Assembly: GCA_026225395.1 (NCBI GenBank)
Contig: JAMFSR010000039.1
Coordinates: 51,794 to 115,793, forward strand
Length of the DNA: 64,000 bases
Reading direction: 5' to 3'
From: Granulicella sapmiensis
GTDB taxonomy: Bacteria; Acidobacteriota; Terriglobia; Terriglobales; Acidobacteriaceae
This document shows positions 46,174-55,958 of this stretch, piece by piece; position 1 is the stretch's first letter, and every line of letters begins with the position of its first letter. Under the pieces are notes generated by a model. That model ran no database searches and had not been told where the DNA came from. It saw nothing but the letters and a program-made list of their open reading frames with translations. Made by a program: the position numbers and the translations under genes.

Positions 46174-49100
46174 ATGAAGAGCAGACAGATGTTTCATAAA
46201 GTGACGATGTGGGGAGTTCTGGCAGCGGCGCTGGTGGGCGTCGCGAGTGCGCAAACAATAGCCACGGGTGATAGCCGAACTGTCGTGGAGCCAACGATTC
46301 CGCCCACCTGCACGACGTTGACATCCCAGCAGGCGATCGTGGCCGGCGGCCCTGCCTCAGAGACGCCTACAGATACGGCGCGTATCCAGGCTGCGCTGAC
46401 AGCTTGCGCAACCGGGAAGGTCGTGGAGCTCGCTTCATCGGGAACGAACTACGCCTTTCTGATGGGCGCGGTCACGGTTCCTTCCGGTGTTGGCCTGCTG
46501 GTGGATGGCGGCGTGACCGTCTTCGGTTCGCGTAATCCGGGCGACTACCAAACCACCTCTACTGAACTGTGCGGGACCTATGGACCGTCAGGGAACGGAT
46601 GCAACGCCCTGATCACATTCGCGAAGAATGGTATAGGGCAGGGAATCTATGGCTATGGCGTGATTGACGGCCGCGGCGGTTCCACGATGTTGAGCGGACC
46701 TAACCCTGGTGAAACCTGGTGGGCGAATGCGGACAATGCCGATGGCGTTGGATCGCAGGATAATCCGATCCTTGTGGACGGGACGTCGACGAATCTGACG
46801 CTCTACAAAATCACCTTGCGCAACTCGCCGATGTTCCATGTAGCCTGGACCGGCACCGGTCTTACGGTGTGGGGAGTAAAAATCCAGGCACCCTACACCG
46901 CGCATAACACGGACGGTATTGATCCGACGGGAACCAACGTCACGATCAACCAGGCTTCGATCTCCGATGGCGACGACAATATCGCGGTCGGCGCCAGCAG
47001 CGCGTCTTCCAATATCACAATCGAGAACGTGACGACCTACAGCGGTCATGGGTTGTCGGTGGGAAGCTACACTTCGGGCGGCCTGACCAACTATCTGGCA
47101 GAAAACGTCAACATGGCCGGGACGGCGGCGGACGGCAATTCAACGGGTTTGCGTCTAAAGTCCGCTGCAGACCGTGGGGGCACACTCAACACCCTTACCT
47201 ATGAGAACGTGTGCATTCGCGATACTCACTATCCGCTGCAATTCAATCCGTTCTACAACACGAACACCGGTACCGAGATTCCTTTGTACGAGAACATCGT
47301 GCTGGATAACCTGCATGTTCTGGCGCCTACCGGCACCAATACGTACTCCGTCCAGCTTGAGGGATACGATGTGAACCACCTCACGACGGTAACATTCGAC
47401 AACGTCGTGTTCGATTCACTGGTGGCCGCGAACATCACTCCGGCGCCGCAAGACATCACGATCACGCTTGAGGGCAACGTCTATCCTGCCTTCCTCCAGT
47501 CGTTGACGGGGTCAGGTGTTACTTACTCAGGGAAGGCAACCGCGGTGGCTGGCGCAGGCGTGTCGACATGTACGACCGCGTTCCCTTACATCGTAGGCGA
47601 GCTTTATATGTCTTCTGGTACCACGACCAACCTGAAGGCCGCGACGATCGCAGATACTGGGTCGATCACGCTAAACGCCATGCTGCAGCCCTCTATGTCC
47701 CAGACGACGTATAGCGGAACATCCGGTAAGTGGACGGGTGCTGTGGCCCCTTCTGCGGCTGTAAATTTCTACGAAGGCACAAAGCTGTTGGGAACTGGCA
47801 CGCTGGGGCAGAACGGTACAGTGGCTTCGCTCACGATCAACGAACCGACAGCGGGAACGCATACGTACACCGCTCAATATCCTGGCGACTCCAACTACGC
47901 AGCTCTTGCGTTTGGATCCGTGACCCTGACGGTCAACGGGCCGACTGTGGCGACTGTAACAACCCTCACGCCGCCTGCGACCATCGTATACGGCGGATCG
48001 GCGACGCTGACGGCCACCGTGACCGGAACTGGTGGCACACCGACGGGCACGGTCACATTTTACGACGGCACCAAGTCCCTTGGAAACGCTCCACTGACGA
48101 GCGGCACGGCAACATTGTCCGTACCGCTTCCTGCGGGTGGTACACACTCCATCACGGCCGTCTACAGCAGCGACCTCGTGTATATGACGTCTACCAGCAC
48201 TGCAATGAGTCTTGCAGTGACTCCCGCTGCTTCGACCACCGCAGGTTCGGCAAACCCAACCACAGTCACCGTGAACGGAACCAGCGTGCTGACGGCCACA
48301 GTGACCGGCATCCCGGGCGGCGCGACCCCCACAGGTCAGGTAACCTTCACCGACGGAGCCAGCAACCTGGGGACGGGCACGCTGAGCGCAGGTACAACCT
48401 CCCTTACAGCAACGCTGCCTAACCTTGGCGCTCGGACGTTGATGGTCTGTTATGGCGGCGACGCAAACTATGCCACGTCGTGCGGCCCGATCTCCATCAC
48501 GGTGACGCCTATACCGGCAACGCTCGTGCTCACGTTGAACCCATCAACCATCTACGTTGGTGGCTCGGTGGCCTTATCGGCCGCGGTGACACCCGCTATC
48601 GCGGGCGCCACCGTCACTTACCTGAACGGCACGACAGTCATAGGCACAACGGCGACAAATGCCGCAGGGGTGGCCACCTCTAGTTTGACCGCGCAATCGA
48701 CTGTCGGAACGGAGTTGATTTCGGCCACCGTTACGGCGACAGGAAATAACTCCTCTGCGACAAGCGCGACCAAAACACTCAACGTCGTAAACCCTGTGTC
48801 TCTGATTCTGAGCCCCAGCACGATCGAGGTCACGCATGGCACGTCAGGAACCGTGACGTTCCAGGTGCAACCGGGGGGCGGCTACGTGGGTGCGGTAAAT
48901 CTCAGCTGCGCTACATCAGCTCCGTATGTCACCTGCTCTCCAACAACCGAAGTGGTTGGAGTCACGGGCCAGACAGCGACCCTTGTGACCTCGACGATCG
49001 GGGTGAACTTGACGACTGCTATGCTTGATCGCTCGGAAAATGGACACGGTGCGATCTGGGCAATGCTGCTTCCCTTAGGTCTGCTTGGCATAGTCGGAAC

Positions 49101-49281
49101 GAGGCGCAAGGTGTGGAGGATCTCAGCGGCGCTGATTATGCTGGCCGGGATTATTCTGGGCGGACTGGCGGGATGCTCCAGTAGTCCTGCTTCTGCGCCA
49201 GCTGGATCGCAAACGGTCACCTTCACGGGTATCAGCGACGGACTTACGCAGACGCTGGTCGTTACGGTTGTTATTGAGTAA
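46174..49281 (+). CDS. GH28 polygalacturonase fused to Ig-like repeats and a C-terminal membrane/GCSS tail
   Basis: 1035 residues. Signal peptide (TMWGVLAAALVGVASAQ), GH28 beta-helix at about 40-470 with HNTDGID (244-250), SDGDDNIAVG (264-273, catalytic Asp pair), SGHGLSVGS (290-298, catalytic His) and RLKSAADRG. Then at least three bacterial Ig-like repeats (about 510-880; VNFYEGTKLLGTG, VTFYDGTKSLGN, VTFTDGASNLGTG), and a C-terminal module of two hydrophobic helices around GTRRKVWR, followed by GGLAGCSSS and a strand-rich tail (QTVTFTGIS...LVVTVVIE). ATG 46174 has GAGG five bases upstream. An extracellular, probably envelope-anchored enzyme; most GH28 proteins lack such extensions. Confidence 0.9.
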   Translation: MKSRQMFHKVTMWGVLAAALVGVASAQTIATGDSRTVVEPTIPPTCTTLTSQQAIVAGGPASETPTDTARIQAALTACATGKVVELASSGTNYAFLMGAVTVPSGVGLLVDGGVTVFGSRNPGDYQTTSTELCGTYGPSGNGCNALITFAKNGIGQGIYGYGVIDGRGGSTMLSGPNPGETWWANADNADGVGSQDNPILVDGTSTNLTLYKITLRNSPMFHVAWTGTGLTVWGVKIQAPYTAHNTDGIDPTGTNVTINQASISDGDDNIAVGASSASSNITIENVTTYSGHGLSVGSYTSGGLTNYLAENVNMAGTAADGNSTGLRLKSAADRGGTLNTLTYENVCIRDTHYPLQFNPFYNTNTGTEIPLYENIVLDNLHVLAPTGTNTYSVQLEGYDVNHLTTVTFDNVVFDSLVAANITPAPQDITITLEGNVYPAFLQSLTGSGVTYSGKATAVAGAGVSTCTTAFPYIVGELYMSSGTTTNLKAATIADTGSITLNAMLQPSMSQTTYSGTSGKWTGAVAPSAAVNFYEGTKLLGTGTLGQNGTVASLTINEPTAGTHTYTAQYPGDSNYAALAFGSVTLTVNGPTVATVTTLTPPATIVYGGSATLTATVTGTGGTPTGTVTFYDGTKSLGNAPLTSGTATLSVPLPAGGTHSITAVYSSDLVYMTSTSTAMSLAVTPAASTTAGSANPTTVTVNGTSVLTATVTGIPGGATPTGQVTFTDGASNLGTGTLSAGTTSLTATLPNLGARTLMVCYGGDANYATSCGPISITVTPIPATLVLTLNPSTIYVGGSVALSAAVTPAIAGATVTYLNGTTVIGTTATNAAGVATSSLTAQSTVGTELISATVTATGNNSSATSATKTLNVVNPVSLILSPSTIEVTHGTSGTVTFQVQPGGGYVGAVNLSCATSAPYVTCSPTTEVVGVTGQTATLVTSTIGVNLTTAMLDRSENGHGAIWAMLLPLGLLGIVGTRRKVWRISAALIMLAGIILGGLAGCSSSPASAPAGSQTVTFTGISDGLTQTLVVTVVIE

Positions 49282-49658
49282 GCCAGCTGCAAGTGAATGA
49301 AGCTCCGGTGAATCATAGACCTGAGCGGCAGTCGAGTTGACAGTGTTTTGCCTCAGATCTGAGGCGACGTCGGCTTGACTGCCGCTGTTGTTTGCGATCC
49401 CAAGGATTTTGGTTCCTGCAGGTGAAAAGTAAAAGTCGATGCCATGACTTTAGCTCGAAATGGATCTAGTGTGTAATGAAACATACTGGTGTTGTACTTG
49501 TAGCTAGCAAGCAGTGACGCCCTCCGGACATGTTGGAGGGGCATCCACGAAGGTCCGTCCAAGCGAATCTACGTATGTTCCCGGAGCTTCCTGCTGTACA
49601 GGACTTCTCTGCACAAAATCGCCACCTCGCTTTGCAATGCTGAACTAACGGATGCTGT
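49282..49658. other. convergent intergenic region, structured
   Basis: 377 bp between two convergent operons; no gene seen. It contains the nested inverted repeat listed next. Confidence 0.5.
49324..49386. terminator. nested inverted repeat between convergent operons
   Basis: Outer perfect 10-bp stem AGCGGCAGTC (49324-49333) with GACTGCCGCT (49377-49386), enclosing an inner perfect 16-bp palindrome GCCTCAGATCTGAGGC (49350-49365). It is 43 bp after the GH28 stop and followed by GTTGTTT. Likely a transcription barrier in both directions; a structured RNA element is the alternative. Confidence 0.5.
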
Positions 49659-51170
49659 TTACGCCTTACTCTGTTTGAATAACCAATTTCTGGCGGCTTT
49701 GATGTAGAAAAACTTTGCCGCCGACCCCATGTGATCGACATTCGCAAAGGTCAGGAAAGTTATGTTGCCTCCTTTGTCGAGGTAGCCATTGACCTGCTCG
49801 CTCAACTTCCTTTGATCGTCGATCGGGAAGATGAGTGTTGCGTCGAGGCGCTCCTTTGGTCTTGTGACCTTGGCGCCTGCGCTCTCCCAAACCGGAACGC
49901 ACCTTTCATTCCAGGGAGTGGCTTTCCCGTCCAATTCGCCGGTGATGATGAGGGCCTTCTGGGTCGCAAGATTGACAACGTCACTGGGCCGCTGCTGTCC
50001 GGCGATGATGAGACCTGCTGCAAAGGTATCGGGGTGCTTTGCCATTATCCAGAGAGAACTCATCGCGCCCATGGACCAGCCGGTTGTATAGACTCTCTTT
50101 GGATCGATCTTTAGTATCTTGTCCGCCCTGTCTTCCTTGTTTGGGTTGCCGAAGTTCCATTTGTTTTGGAGCATGTACTCGAGCAGCTTGTAAGTGTTCT
50201 CGAGATCATAGGTGTGCTCCCAGTAGTCATTCATGGTGGTGCGCTCGTAGCGCGGGGTGATGACCACGCACTCGTGCTCCGCCTGCTGTTCCGGCATCCC
50301 CCAGATGCTGGCGATGACACCATCGGTCAGCGTTGCCGTCGTGGAGCCGTCATAGCTCGTACCCGAGTGGGTGATGGCGATGACGAGTGGATACTCCTTG
50401 TTCTCCCCACCCTTTTCCAAGAAGGATTGCGGCAAGTAGATGCTGTATTCCAGCATGGCGGACCGCGAGTCATCCCACCACCAGTGGGCCTGCTCCCAAC
50501 CGTCGATGCCACGTACGAAGACATCGTTCCCGCGGTCTGAGGAGTTATCCCACACGGTTGTATTTGCGGTGTAAACCACGCCATCAGCCGTCTTGACACT
50601 ATTATCCTGTGTCAGAGAGACCAAGTCTCCGTCCACAGATCTGACACTGAGGTCGGGATCATGTGCGAACTCGGCTATGACGTACATGCCGGGAACGCTC
50701 TTTTGGCCGCTCAGCACCGCAGGTTGAGAATTGGTGTAGATGGCCGCGATAGGTCGTGCGTCAGGAGCGGTTCGAGGTGTTCTTGTCGCTGTGTTGCCGG
50801 GACTACCCATGTCTGCTCCCCCGCCAGGCGTACCCATGGCCGGGCCCGCCATCATGCCATTCCCCGGCCCTCTTGTAGAAGGAAAGACTTTGGCGGTGAA
50901 TGTGTCGAGCGCCAAGCTGGCGGGGTTGATCACCGCGTCGTACTCGATGGCAATGCCGTAGACCTTTTGACCACCACCGGTTATCTCGCAAAGCGCATAG
51001 AGACCCTGAATACCCGGGCGTGTTTTCGTCCTGACACGGGGACCACCGGGATTGCTGGCTGCCTGGAAGCCGGTTGTCTGTGCCTCGAGTCTCCCTGCTG
51101 CGGCGCCAGCAAGAACCGCTCCTGCCGCCGAGCTGATCTTCACGAAACCTCTTCTCGTCAGATTTTTCAT
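49659..51170 (-). CDS. Tat-exported alpha/beta-hydrolase esterase
   Basis: 503 residues. Twin-arginine signal (LTRRGFVKISSAAGAVLAG). An N-terminal Ig-like domain (about 45-230) precedes an alpha/beta hydrolase (about 240-500) with the nucleophile elbow GWSMGAMSS, a probable acid in ITGELDG and the base His in ANVDHMG. This is the layout of secreted carboxylesterases of the feruloyl/acetylxylan esterase or PHB-depolymerase-like type. The start is certain: GAGGAGGT six bases before ATG. It is the last gene of the minus-strand cluster, 100 bp after the lactonase-like gene. The substrate is unknown. Confidence 0.85.
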   Translation of the reverse strand: MKNLTRRGFVKISSAAGAVLAGAAAGRLEAQTTGFQAASNPGGPRVRTKTRPGIQGLYALCEITGGGQKVYGIAIEYDAVINPASLALDTFTAKVFPSTRGPGNGMMAGPAMGTPGGGADMGSPGNTATRTPRTAPDARPIAAIYTNSQPAVLSGQKSVPGMYVIAEFAHDPDLSVRSVDGDLVSLTQDNSVKTADGVVYTANTTVWDNSSDRGNDVFVRGIDGWEQAHWWWDDSRSAMLEYSIYLPQSFLEKGGENKEYPLVIAITHSGTSYDGSTTATLTDGVIASIWGMPEQQAEHECVVITPRYERTTMNDYWEHTYDLENTYKLLEYMLQNKWNFGNPNKEDRADKILKIDPKRVYTTGWSMGAMSSLWIMAKHPDTFAAGLIIAGQQRPSDVVNLATQKALIITGELDGKATPWNERCVPVWESAGAKVTRPKERLDATLIFPIDDQRKLSEQVNGYLDKGGNITFLTFANVDHMGSAAKFFYIKAARNWLFKQSKA

Positions 51171-51270
51171 AAGCTACCTCCTCAATATGTAAAGCGGGTT
51201 GAACCGTAGCGGCGTTCCACAACGATGGTGCGGAGGAAATTTATGTGGCGTCCAGATGGTGTGAGTGGCC

Positions 51271-52491
51271 TTAAGGTTTAAGAAAGTCAACCGTCATCGC
51301 ACCTGGAAGGCTGACTGGATCCCCTTTAGATGTCAGTTTGCCGGTGGCTCTGTCGACCGCGAAGACGGTGACCTGTCCGGGAGTGGGGTTTGTGACGAGC
51401 AACCACTTTCCCGACGGGTCAATGCTGAAGCTCCAGGGCATTGAGCCTGTCGATACCCGGGCGACCTCCGAGAGTCTGCCCTGTCCGCTGTTCCACCGAT
51501 AGACGATCAGCTTGTTTTCGCTCCCGCGCAATGAGAGATAGAAGAACTTCCCGTCTTTCGAGAACTCGATTTCGGCGGCGCTCTTTTCTTCATGGAAGTC
51601 TGCCGGATAAGGATCCACCACCTGCGCCAGCTCCAGTGTTCCCGATGTTCGCCGCCAGCGATAAACACGCAGCTGCCCGTTCAGCTCCGTGTTCAACACG
51701 ACGAAGTGTCCGTCCTTCGAAAAAGCAAGATGTCGCGGACCGCTGCCGGCAGGCACAGGAATTGCAGCGGGAGCTGAAGGCGAAATCGTACTCGTTGTGC
51801 CGTCGAAGAGGTAAACATATATTTTGTCAGCACCGAAGTCTGCGCAGAGAAGATAGTGGCCGGTAGGATCGAGGGCGAGACCATGCGGTTCGGCGTTCTT
51901 CTGCCGCGGCGATGGGCCAGAGCCCTGCTGCAGTGCTTTGTCACTAAGAGCGTAAATGCTTCCATCGGCACCGGCTTTGAGGACACCGACCAAACCGTTG
52001 CCGTGATTCGCGACGAAGAGCGTTGCGCTTTGGGGATCCCAGGCAAGATGTGTTGGGTCCTGCCCGCCTGAGGGCGAACTGCCGCGCGGTCCGAGTGCGG
52101 CGGATGCAGCATCGATGTGAAATGCAAAGATCGTGCCGGCGTCATGGATGTTTCCTGTTGTGCTTCCTGTCGTGTAGACCGTCGATTTTTGCGGATCGAC
52201 GAGCAGCCAGGATGCACGGCTTACCTTCGCCTTGATGCCAAGTAGGGAGAAACGTCCAGTCTTCGTGTCAAGGCATCCCTCGTAGATGCCTTCGCGCGAA
52301 GGGTCGTCGCCGACGGTAGGCGCCGTTTGAGGAGGCCCCGGAGGACGCCCGCCCGCGCCGAACAACACCAGCTCCTCGACGCTGCTACATGCCGATTGTG
52401 CGGAAGCTTTCACACACCATCCCAGAGTCACGAGCAAAGCGGTTACGACCGCGTGAATTGCTATGCGTGATTTAAGCCTCATCGTGTGCAT
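51271..52491 (-). CDS. lactonase-family (YbhE/Pgl-like) seven-bladed propeller, exported
   Basis: 406 residues. Signal peptide (IHAVVTALLVTLGWCVKASAQ), then lactonase-type propeller repeats: SWLLVDPQKSTVYTTG, DPTHLAWDPQSATLFVAN, EPHGLALDPTGHYLLCAD, GPRHLAFSKDGHFVVLN, MPWSFSIDPSGKWLLVTN. Cytoplasmic relatives hydrolyse 6-phosphogluconolactone; this one is exported, so a different lactone or a binding role is likely. GGAG lies five bases before ATG 52491. It begins 17 bp after the PD40 gene stop, in the same operon. Confidence 0.88.
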   Translation of the reverse strand: MHTMRLKSRIAIHAVVTALLVTLGWCVKASAQSACSSVEELVLFGAGGRPPGPPQTAPTVGDDPSREGIYEGCLDTKTGRFSLLGIKAKVSRASWLLVDPQKSTVYTTGSTTGNIHDAGTIFAFHIDAASAALGPRGSSPSGGQDPTHLAWDPQSATLFVANHGNGLVGVLKAGADGSIYALSDKALQQGSGPSPRQKNAEPHGLALDPTGHYLLCADFGADKIYVYLFDGTTSTISPSAPAAIPVPAGSGPRHLAFSKDGHFVVLNTELNGQLRVYRWRRTSGTLELAQVVDPYPADFHEEKSAAEIEFSKDGKFFYLSLRGSENKLIVYRWNSGQGRLSEVARVSTGSMPWSFSIDPSGKWLLVTNPTPGQVTVFAVDRATGKLTSKGDPVSLPGAMTVDFLKP

Positions 52492-52508
52492 GTTTTCTCC
52501 GGTGCGAG

Positions 52509-54362
52509 TTACTTTGCGTAAGGTGGGACAAAGGCAGGCATCGCGTCTTCCCAGTGGCTATCGGTGACCTGGCGCTTGTTAGAGCCGTCGGCGTTCATGA
52601 CCCAGATCTGGCCATAGGGCTGGAAGGTGTTGTCGTAGAGGGCGGCCTCGTCGCGGAAGCCGTACTCAGCGCCGCTCCACATGATCTTGTTGCCGTCATA
52701 GCTCCAGACCGCGTGCGCGTCGGAGGAGGGATGTGTTGTCATGCGCTGAAGATCGCTGCCGTCGGGGTTGATGGTGAAGATGTCGAAGTTGTTATCAGCG
52801 GACTTGCGCGTGAAGACGATGCGATTCTTCACCGACCAGCAGGGCAGGTTGTCGAGTTGATCAGTCAGCACGCGCACCTTCTTCGTATCGAGGTTCATGA
52901 TGCGCAGACCGTCTTCGTTCGGTCCCCAGGAGCGGAATACGATTTCTTTGCCGTCTGGTGAAAAGCTCGGGAAACCTGCGTTGGGTGTGCCGGAGGTAAG
53001 TGGCGTGAGGTCGCTGCCGTCGCGCCGCACGAGCATGATCTTCGCAACCGAGGTGTTGCGCGCGACGAGGTAGCCGCCCCAGCCGAAGACTACCCACTGG
53101 CCGTCCGGTGACCAGGAGGGTGCGAAACCAACGCCGACCATGTCGCTGCAAGGGCCGTTGGAGTGATCCGTGCAGGGTGCAGTTGACTTGAAGACGAGAT
53201 GGCGCTCGGTGCCGTCCTTCTTCATAAAGAAGATGGAATTGTCCGTGTCCTTGGTCGTGACGATGAGGTAGCCGTCTTTGGAAAAGCTCGGGAAGACGTC
53301 GGCGTAGCGGTAGTCGAGATTCTTGTCCCAGCTATAAAGCTGTGTGTAGTAGGACCACGGCGCGTTGTCGACCTTTTCGTAGATGACCTGTTTGCCATCG
53401 GGTGACCATGACGGCGAACGCAGGCTTGCGGGGAAGGTTCCCTTGCCATTTGTGTAGGCGATGCCTGTTATCTGGGAGGATTTGGTGGTGTAGCCCACGA
53501 TATTGTTAGGGAGCATCTGCGGTTCAAGCTTGAGGCCGGGGCCGGAAGTGATGTCCGTGCGTTTGCCGGTGACTAGATTTACCGAAACGATCTGCGAAGT
53601 GGCGTGCGCAGAGATGGCGCTGACGCGCGCCTGCCAACTGCCTTCGACGGGCATCTCGTAATAGACGATCTGGCTGCTATCGGCTGACCACTTCGGCGAG
53701 CCCGAGGTTACACCCTTCGCGGTGATTCGGCGGAGGCCGGTACCGTCCGGATGCACGACATAGATAGCAAGCTCCTGCAGGTGCTCCCAGCCAGCGTTGT
53801 TGTCATGGCCGCGCCACTCGGTGTTGCGATCCGAACTGAAAGCGATCCATTTGCCGTCGGGCGACCACTGCGGATGGAAGAATCCGTCGGGTTTGAGAGG
53901 ATCACCCTGGATGTCAGCGGCGCCGGTAAAATTGTGCGGCTTCTTTGTCCTGAGATCGAGGAGCCAGATGTTGGTGCGATAGGTGTTTCGTGTGGAGACG
54001 AAAGCGATCTGCGTATCGTCCGGCGAGAGAGCACCCTGATCATCGAGCGCGGGGTTGTCGGTGAGACGCTGGACGCCGCTGCCGTCGGGGTGCGCGAGGT
54101 AGAGATCGGCCTGTCCCGAGCCGGTACGCTCGGAGGTGAAGACGATCCACTTGCCGTCGTAGGACCAGTTGGCGTGGTAGTCGTAGCCAGTCGCAGGAAA
54201 GACTTTGTGCTCACCGCTGCCGTCGGCGTTTGCGATGTAGAGCTCTGAAGAGGTGGGCGCGATGCGGTTCATCAGGAAGACGCCCTTCTCCTTTTGGCTC
54301 TGGCCGAGAGCTGCGCCGCAAATGCATCCGAGGGTGAGCAGGCTGGTCATTTTGTTCAACAT
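52509..54362 (-). CDS. TolB-like PD40 beta-propeller protein, exported
   Basis: 617 residues. Short signal (MTSLLTLGCICGAALGQ) followed by many PD40/WD40-like repeats: YDYHANWSYDGKWIVFTSE, HPQWSPDGKWIAFSSDRN, SPSWSPDGKQVIYEK, APSWSPDGQWVVFGWGG, FPSFSPDGKEIVFRSWG. No protease domain is attached. Such propellers act as periplasmic scaffolds (TolB) or as oligogalacturonate-lyase-like enzymes; no catalytic signature is seen. GAGGG precedes the start. It lies 8 bp from the metallo-hydrolase gene, so the two are translationally close. Confidence 0.85.
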   Translation of the reverse strand: MLNKMTSLLTLGCICGAALGQSQKEKGVFLMNRIAPTSSELYIANADGSGEHKVFPATGYDYHANWSYDGKWIVFTSERTGSGQADLYLAHPDGSGVQRLTDNPALDDQGALSPDDTQIAFVSTRNTYRTNIWLLDLRTKKPHNFTGAADIQGDPLKPDGFFHPQWSPDGKWIAFSSDRNTEWRGHDNNAGWEHLQELAIYVVHPDGTGLRRITAKGVTSGSPKWSADSSQIVYYEMPVEGSWQARVSAISAHATSQIVSVNLVTGKRTDITSGPGLKLEPQMLPNNIVGYTTKSSQITGIAYTNGKGTFPASLRSPSWSPDGKQVIYEKVDNAPWSYYTQLYSWDKNLDYRYADVFPSFSKDGYLIVTTKDTDNSIFFMKKDGTERHLVFKSTAPCTDHSNGPCSDMVGVGFAPSWSPDGQWVVFGWGGYLVARNTSVAKIMLVRRDGSDLTPLTSGTPNAGFPSFSPDGKEIVFRSWGPNEDGLRIMNLDTKKVRVLTDQLDNLPCWSVKNRIVFTRKSADNNFDIFTINPDGSDLQRMTTHPSSDAHAVWSYDGNKIMWSGAEYGFRDEAALYDNTFQPYGQIWVMNADGSNKRQVTDSHWEDAMPAFVPPYAK

Positions 54363-54370
54363 CTTGTCCC

Positions 54371-55393
54371 TCAGTGAATGTTGTTGACGTGGTAGGTGAT
54401 GTGCCGGTCTTCGTAGCTCATCGTTCGTAGGTTGGGGTTGGGAGTGCCCATGTCGGCGGGGCGATCGGGTGGTCGCACGAGACGCCTCTGGTAGATGATG
54501 GGTCCTGTGGCGTCCGTGTTCGGCGACTCGTTGACTGCGCGGGGCAGTCGCGGCGCGATGAGCTCGCCCTGCTTGCCGGAAAGGACTTTTTCCGCTGCTG
54601 CGAGATATTTTTCGATGTCTGCGGCCTCGAGGAGACCTGGTCCGCCGGCGAGGCGATCGAACTCCTTGCGATGCGCTTCGAGCTTGCGCATGTTCATGGC
54701 GAACTGTTCGACGCTGATGTTCACCGGTTCGTTTGGCTCCATGATTTCGTCGCCGGAAAAGAGGATGCGCTCGCGCCTGTCGAGATAGACAGTCCCACCG
54801 ACCGTGTGATTGCCGACGATGAAGGCTTCGATTTCGCGGTTGCCGAGCTGGAACTTGTAGCCGTCGCCGATGATGACCTTCGGGTAGTCGCGCGGGAAAT
54901 TGATCCCCCGGAAGCTGGGATAGGGAATGGTGACTTTTTCGGCGGTGCCAGCGGACATGTAAGCCGCGTCAAAGTAGGCATTGTTGGCGGTGTGGTCGAA
55001 GTGATAATGCGTGTTCGCGACGAAGCGAAGGGGCTTCTTAGTGAGCGTTTGCAAGTAAGCCCGAATATTGCCGGCGCCATAGCCCGTGTCGATTGCGAGG
55101 GCTTCGTTGTCACCTTCGAGGAGATAGGAGTAATCGCCATCGCTTTCGATCTGCCATGTGCCCGGCGCGATTAGCTTCGAGCGATAATATGGCTTGTCCA
55201 TCGGCTGGAGCGTACCGTCGTCGTTGCGAATCATGACATCGTGCTTCGGTGAGAAGTCGATGAGACCGGGCGGCGATTGCTGAGCGGACACGCCTGTTGT
55301 GATGCAGGCCGCCGCGATCAGCATGAGGATGCTGCCCCCGGCTTGCCTGCTCTGCTGCCTGCGATCGATTTGGTTCTTTATGAGTATCGACAA
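54371..55393 (-). CDS. metallo-beta-lactamase-fold hydrolase, exported
   Basis: 340 residues from a TTG start (55393) that has GGGGAG seven bases upstream. Signal segment (GGSILMLIAAACITTGVSAQ). Metal-binding motif THYHFDHTANN (H-x-H-x-D-H), a second-ligand region NHTVGGTVYLD and the Asp in ILFSGDEIM define the MBL fold; the last ligand is not obvious. Hydrolysis of an ester, lactone or lactam in the periplasm is likely. Together with the lactonase-type propeller and the esterase it gives this operon three hydrolase-like exported proteins. Confidence 0.87.
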   Translation of the reverse strand: MSILIKNQIDRRQQSRQAGGSILMLIAAACITTGVSAQQSPPGLIDFSPKHDVMIRNDDGTLQPMDKPYYRSKLIAPGTWQIESDGDYSYLLEGDNEALAIDTGYGAGNIRAYLQTLTKKPLRFVANTHYHFDHTANNAYFDAAYMSAGTAEKVTIPYPSFRGINFPRDYPKVIIGDGYKFQLGNREIEAFIVGNHTVGGTVYLDRRERILFSGDEIMEPNEPVNISVEQFAMNMRKLEAHRKEFDRLAGGPGLLEAADIEKYLAAAEKVLSGKQGELIAPRLPRAVNESPNTDATGPIIYQRRLVRPPDRPADMGTPNPNLRTMSYEDRHITYHVNNIH

Positions 55394-55420
55394 TTTGTTT
55401 CTCCCCTTTTGCTTACCTGC

Positions 55421-55873
55421 TCAGAGCATCGGCTTCTGCGAGGTGAGGAGAGCATCCACGCTATAACGTCCTGGGCCTGTGAGTATAAGGCCGGCGAAAC
55501 CGCCGAGCATGAGGATGATGATCTCTCCATGATCGCCATTGCGGCCGAAGAATGAAAAATGATGAACGGTGATCCATGCCACGAGGATGTTGACGAAGCA
55601 GAATGCGGCGGCCCAGCGCGTGCCGAAACCGAGGATGACGAGAATGGCGCAGATGAAGTCGGAGATCATGGCGATGACGAGGCTGGGAACGACGCCGATG
55701 TGGATCGGATCGGGAAACGGGAGCGCCCTGCTCGTTGCCATGGTGTGGAAGTCGAAAGCCTTCTCGACACCGTGCTTCAGGACAAGGCAGCCTGCGACCG
55801 TGACGCGCATGATCAGGAGACCGAGATCGTTGTATCGGCTGCTGGTGCTGAACAACTTTTCTTTTGTGGACAT
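55421..55873 (-). CDS. DoxX-family membrane protein
   Basis: 151 residues with four membrane segments (LLIMRVTVAGCLVLKHGVEK; VPSLVIAMISDFICAILVIL; WAAAFCFVNILVAWITVHHF; GEIIILMLGGFAGLIL), the size and pattern of DoxX/DoxD proteins. Members are linked to respiratory or redox complexes, and many have no known role. AGGAG four to five bases before ATG 55873 fixes the start; an upstream extension would overlap the receptor gene. It stands between the receptor and the metallo-hydrolase. Confidence 0.85.
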   Translation of the reverse strand: MSTKEKLFSTSSRYNDLGLLIMRVTVAGCLVLKHGVEKAFDFHTMATSRALPFPDPIHIGVVPSLVIAMISDFICAILVILGFGTRWAAAFCFVNILVAWITVHHFSFFGRNGDHGEIIILMLGGFAGLILTGPGRYSVDALLTSQKPML

Positions 55874-55958
55874 ATTGCTCCTTAGACGCTGGCGAGAACG
55901 GTGGCCCCTCTTCGCCCAGAGGGTAAAGGATCGGGCGGTCGAAAGCCCGACCCCGGAG

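Noticed and set aside
51216..51230. CCACAACGATGGTGC before the esterase as a tenth LacI-type site
   Set aside because: The arms deviate at several positions from the nine clear sites, and the cluster has its own motif.
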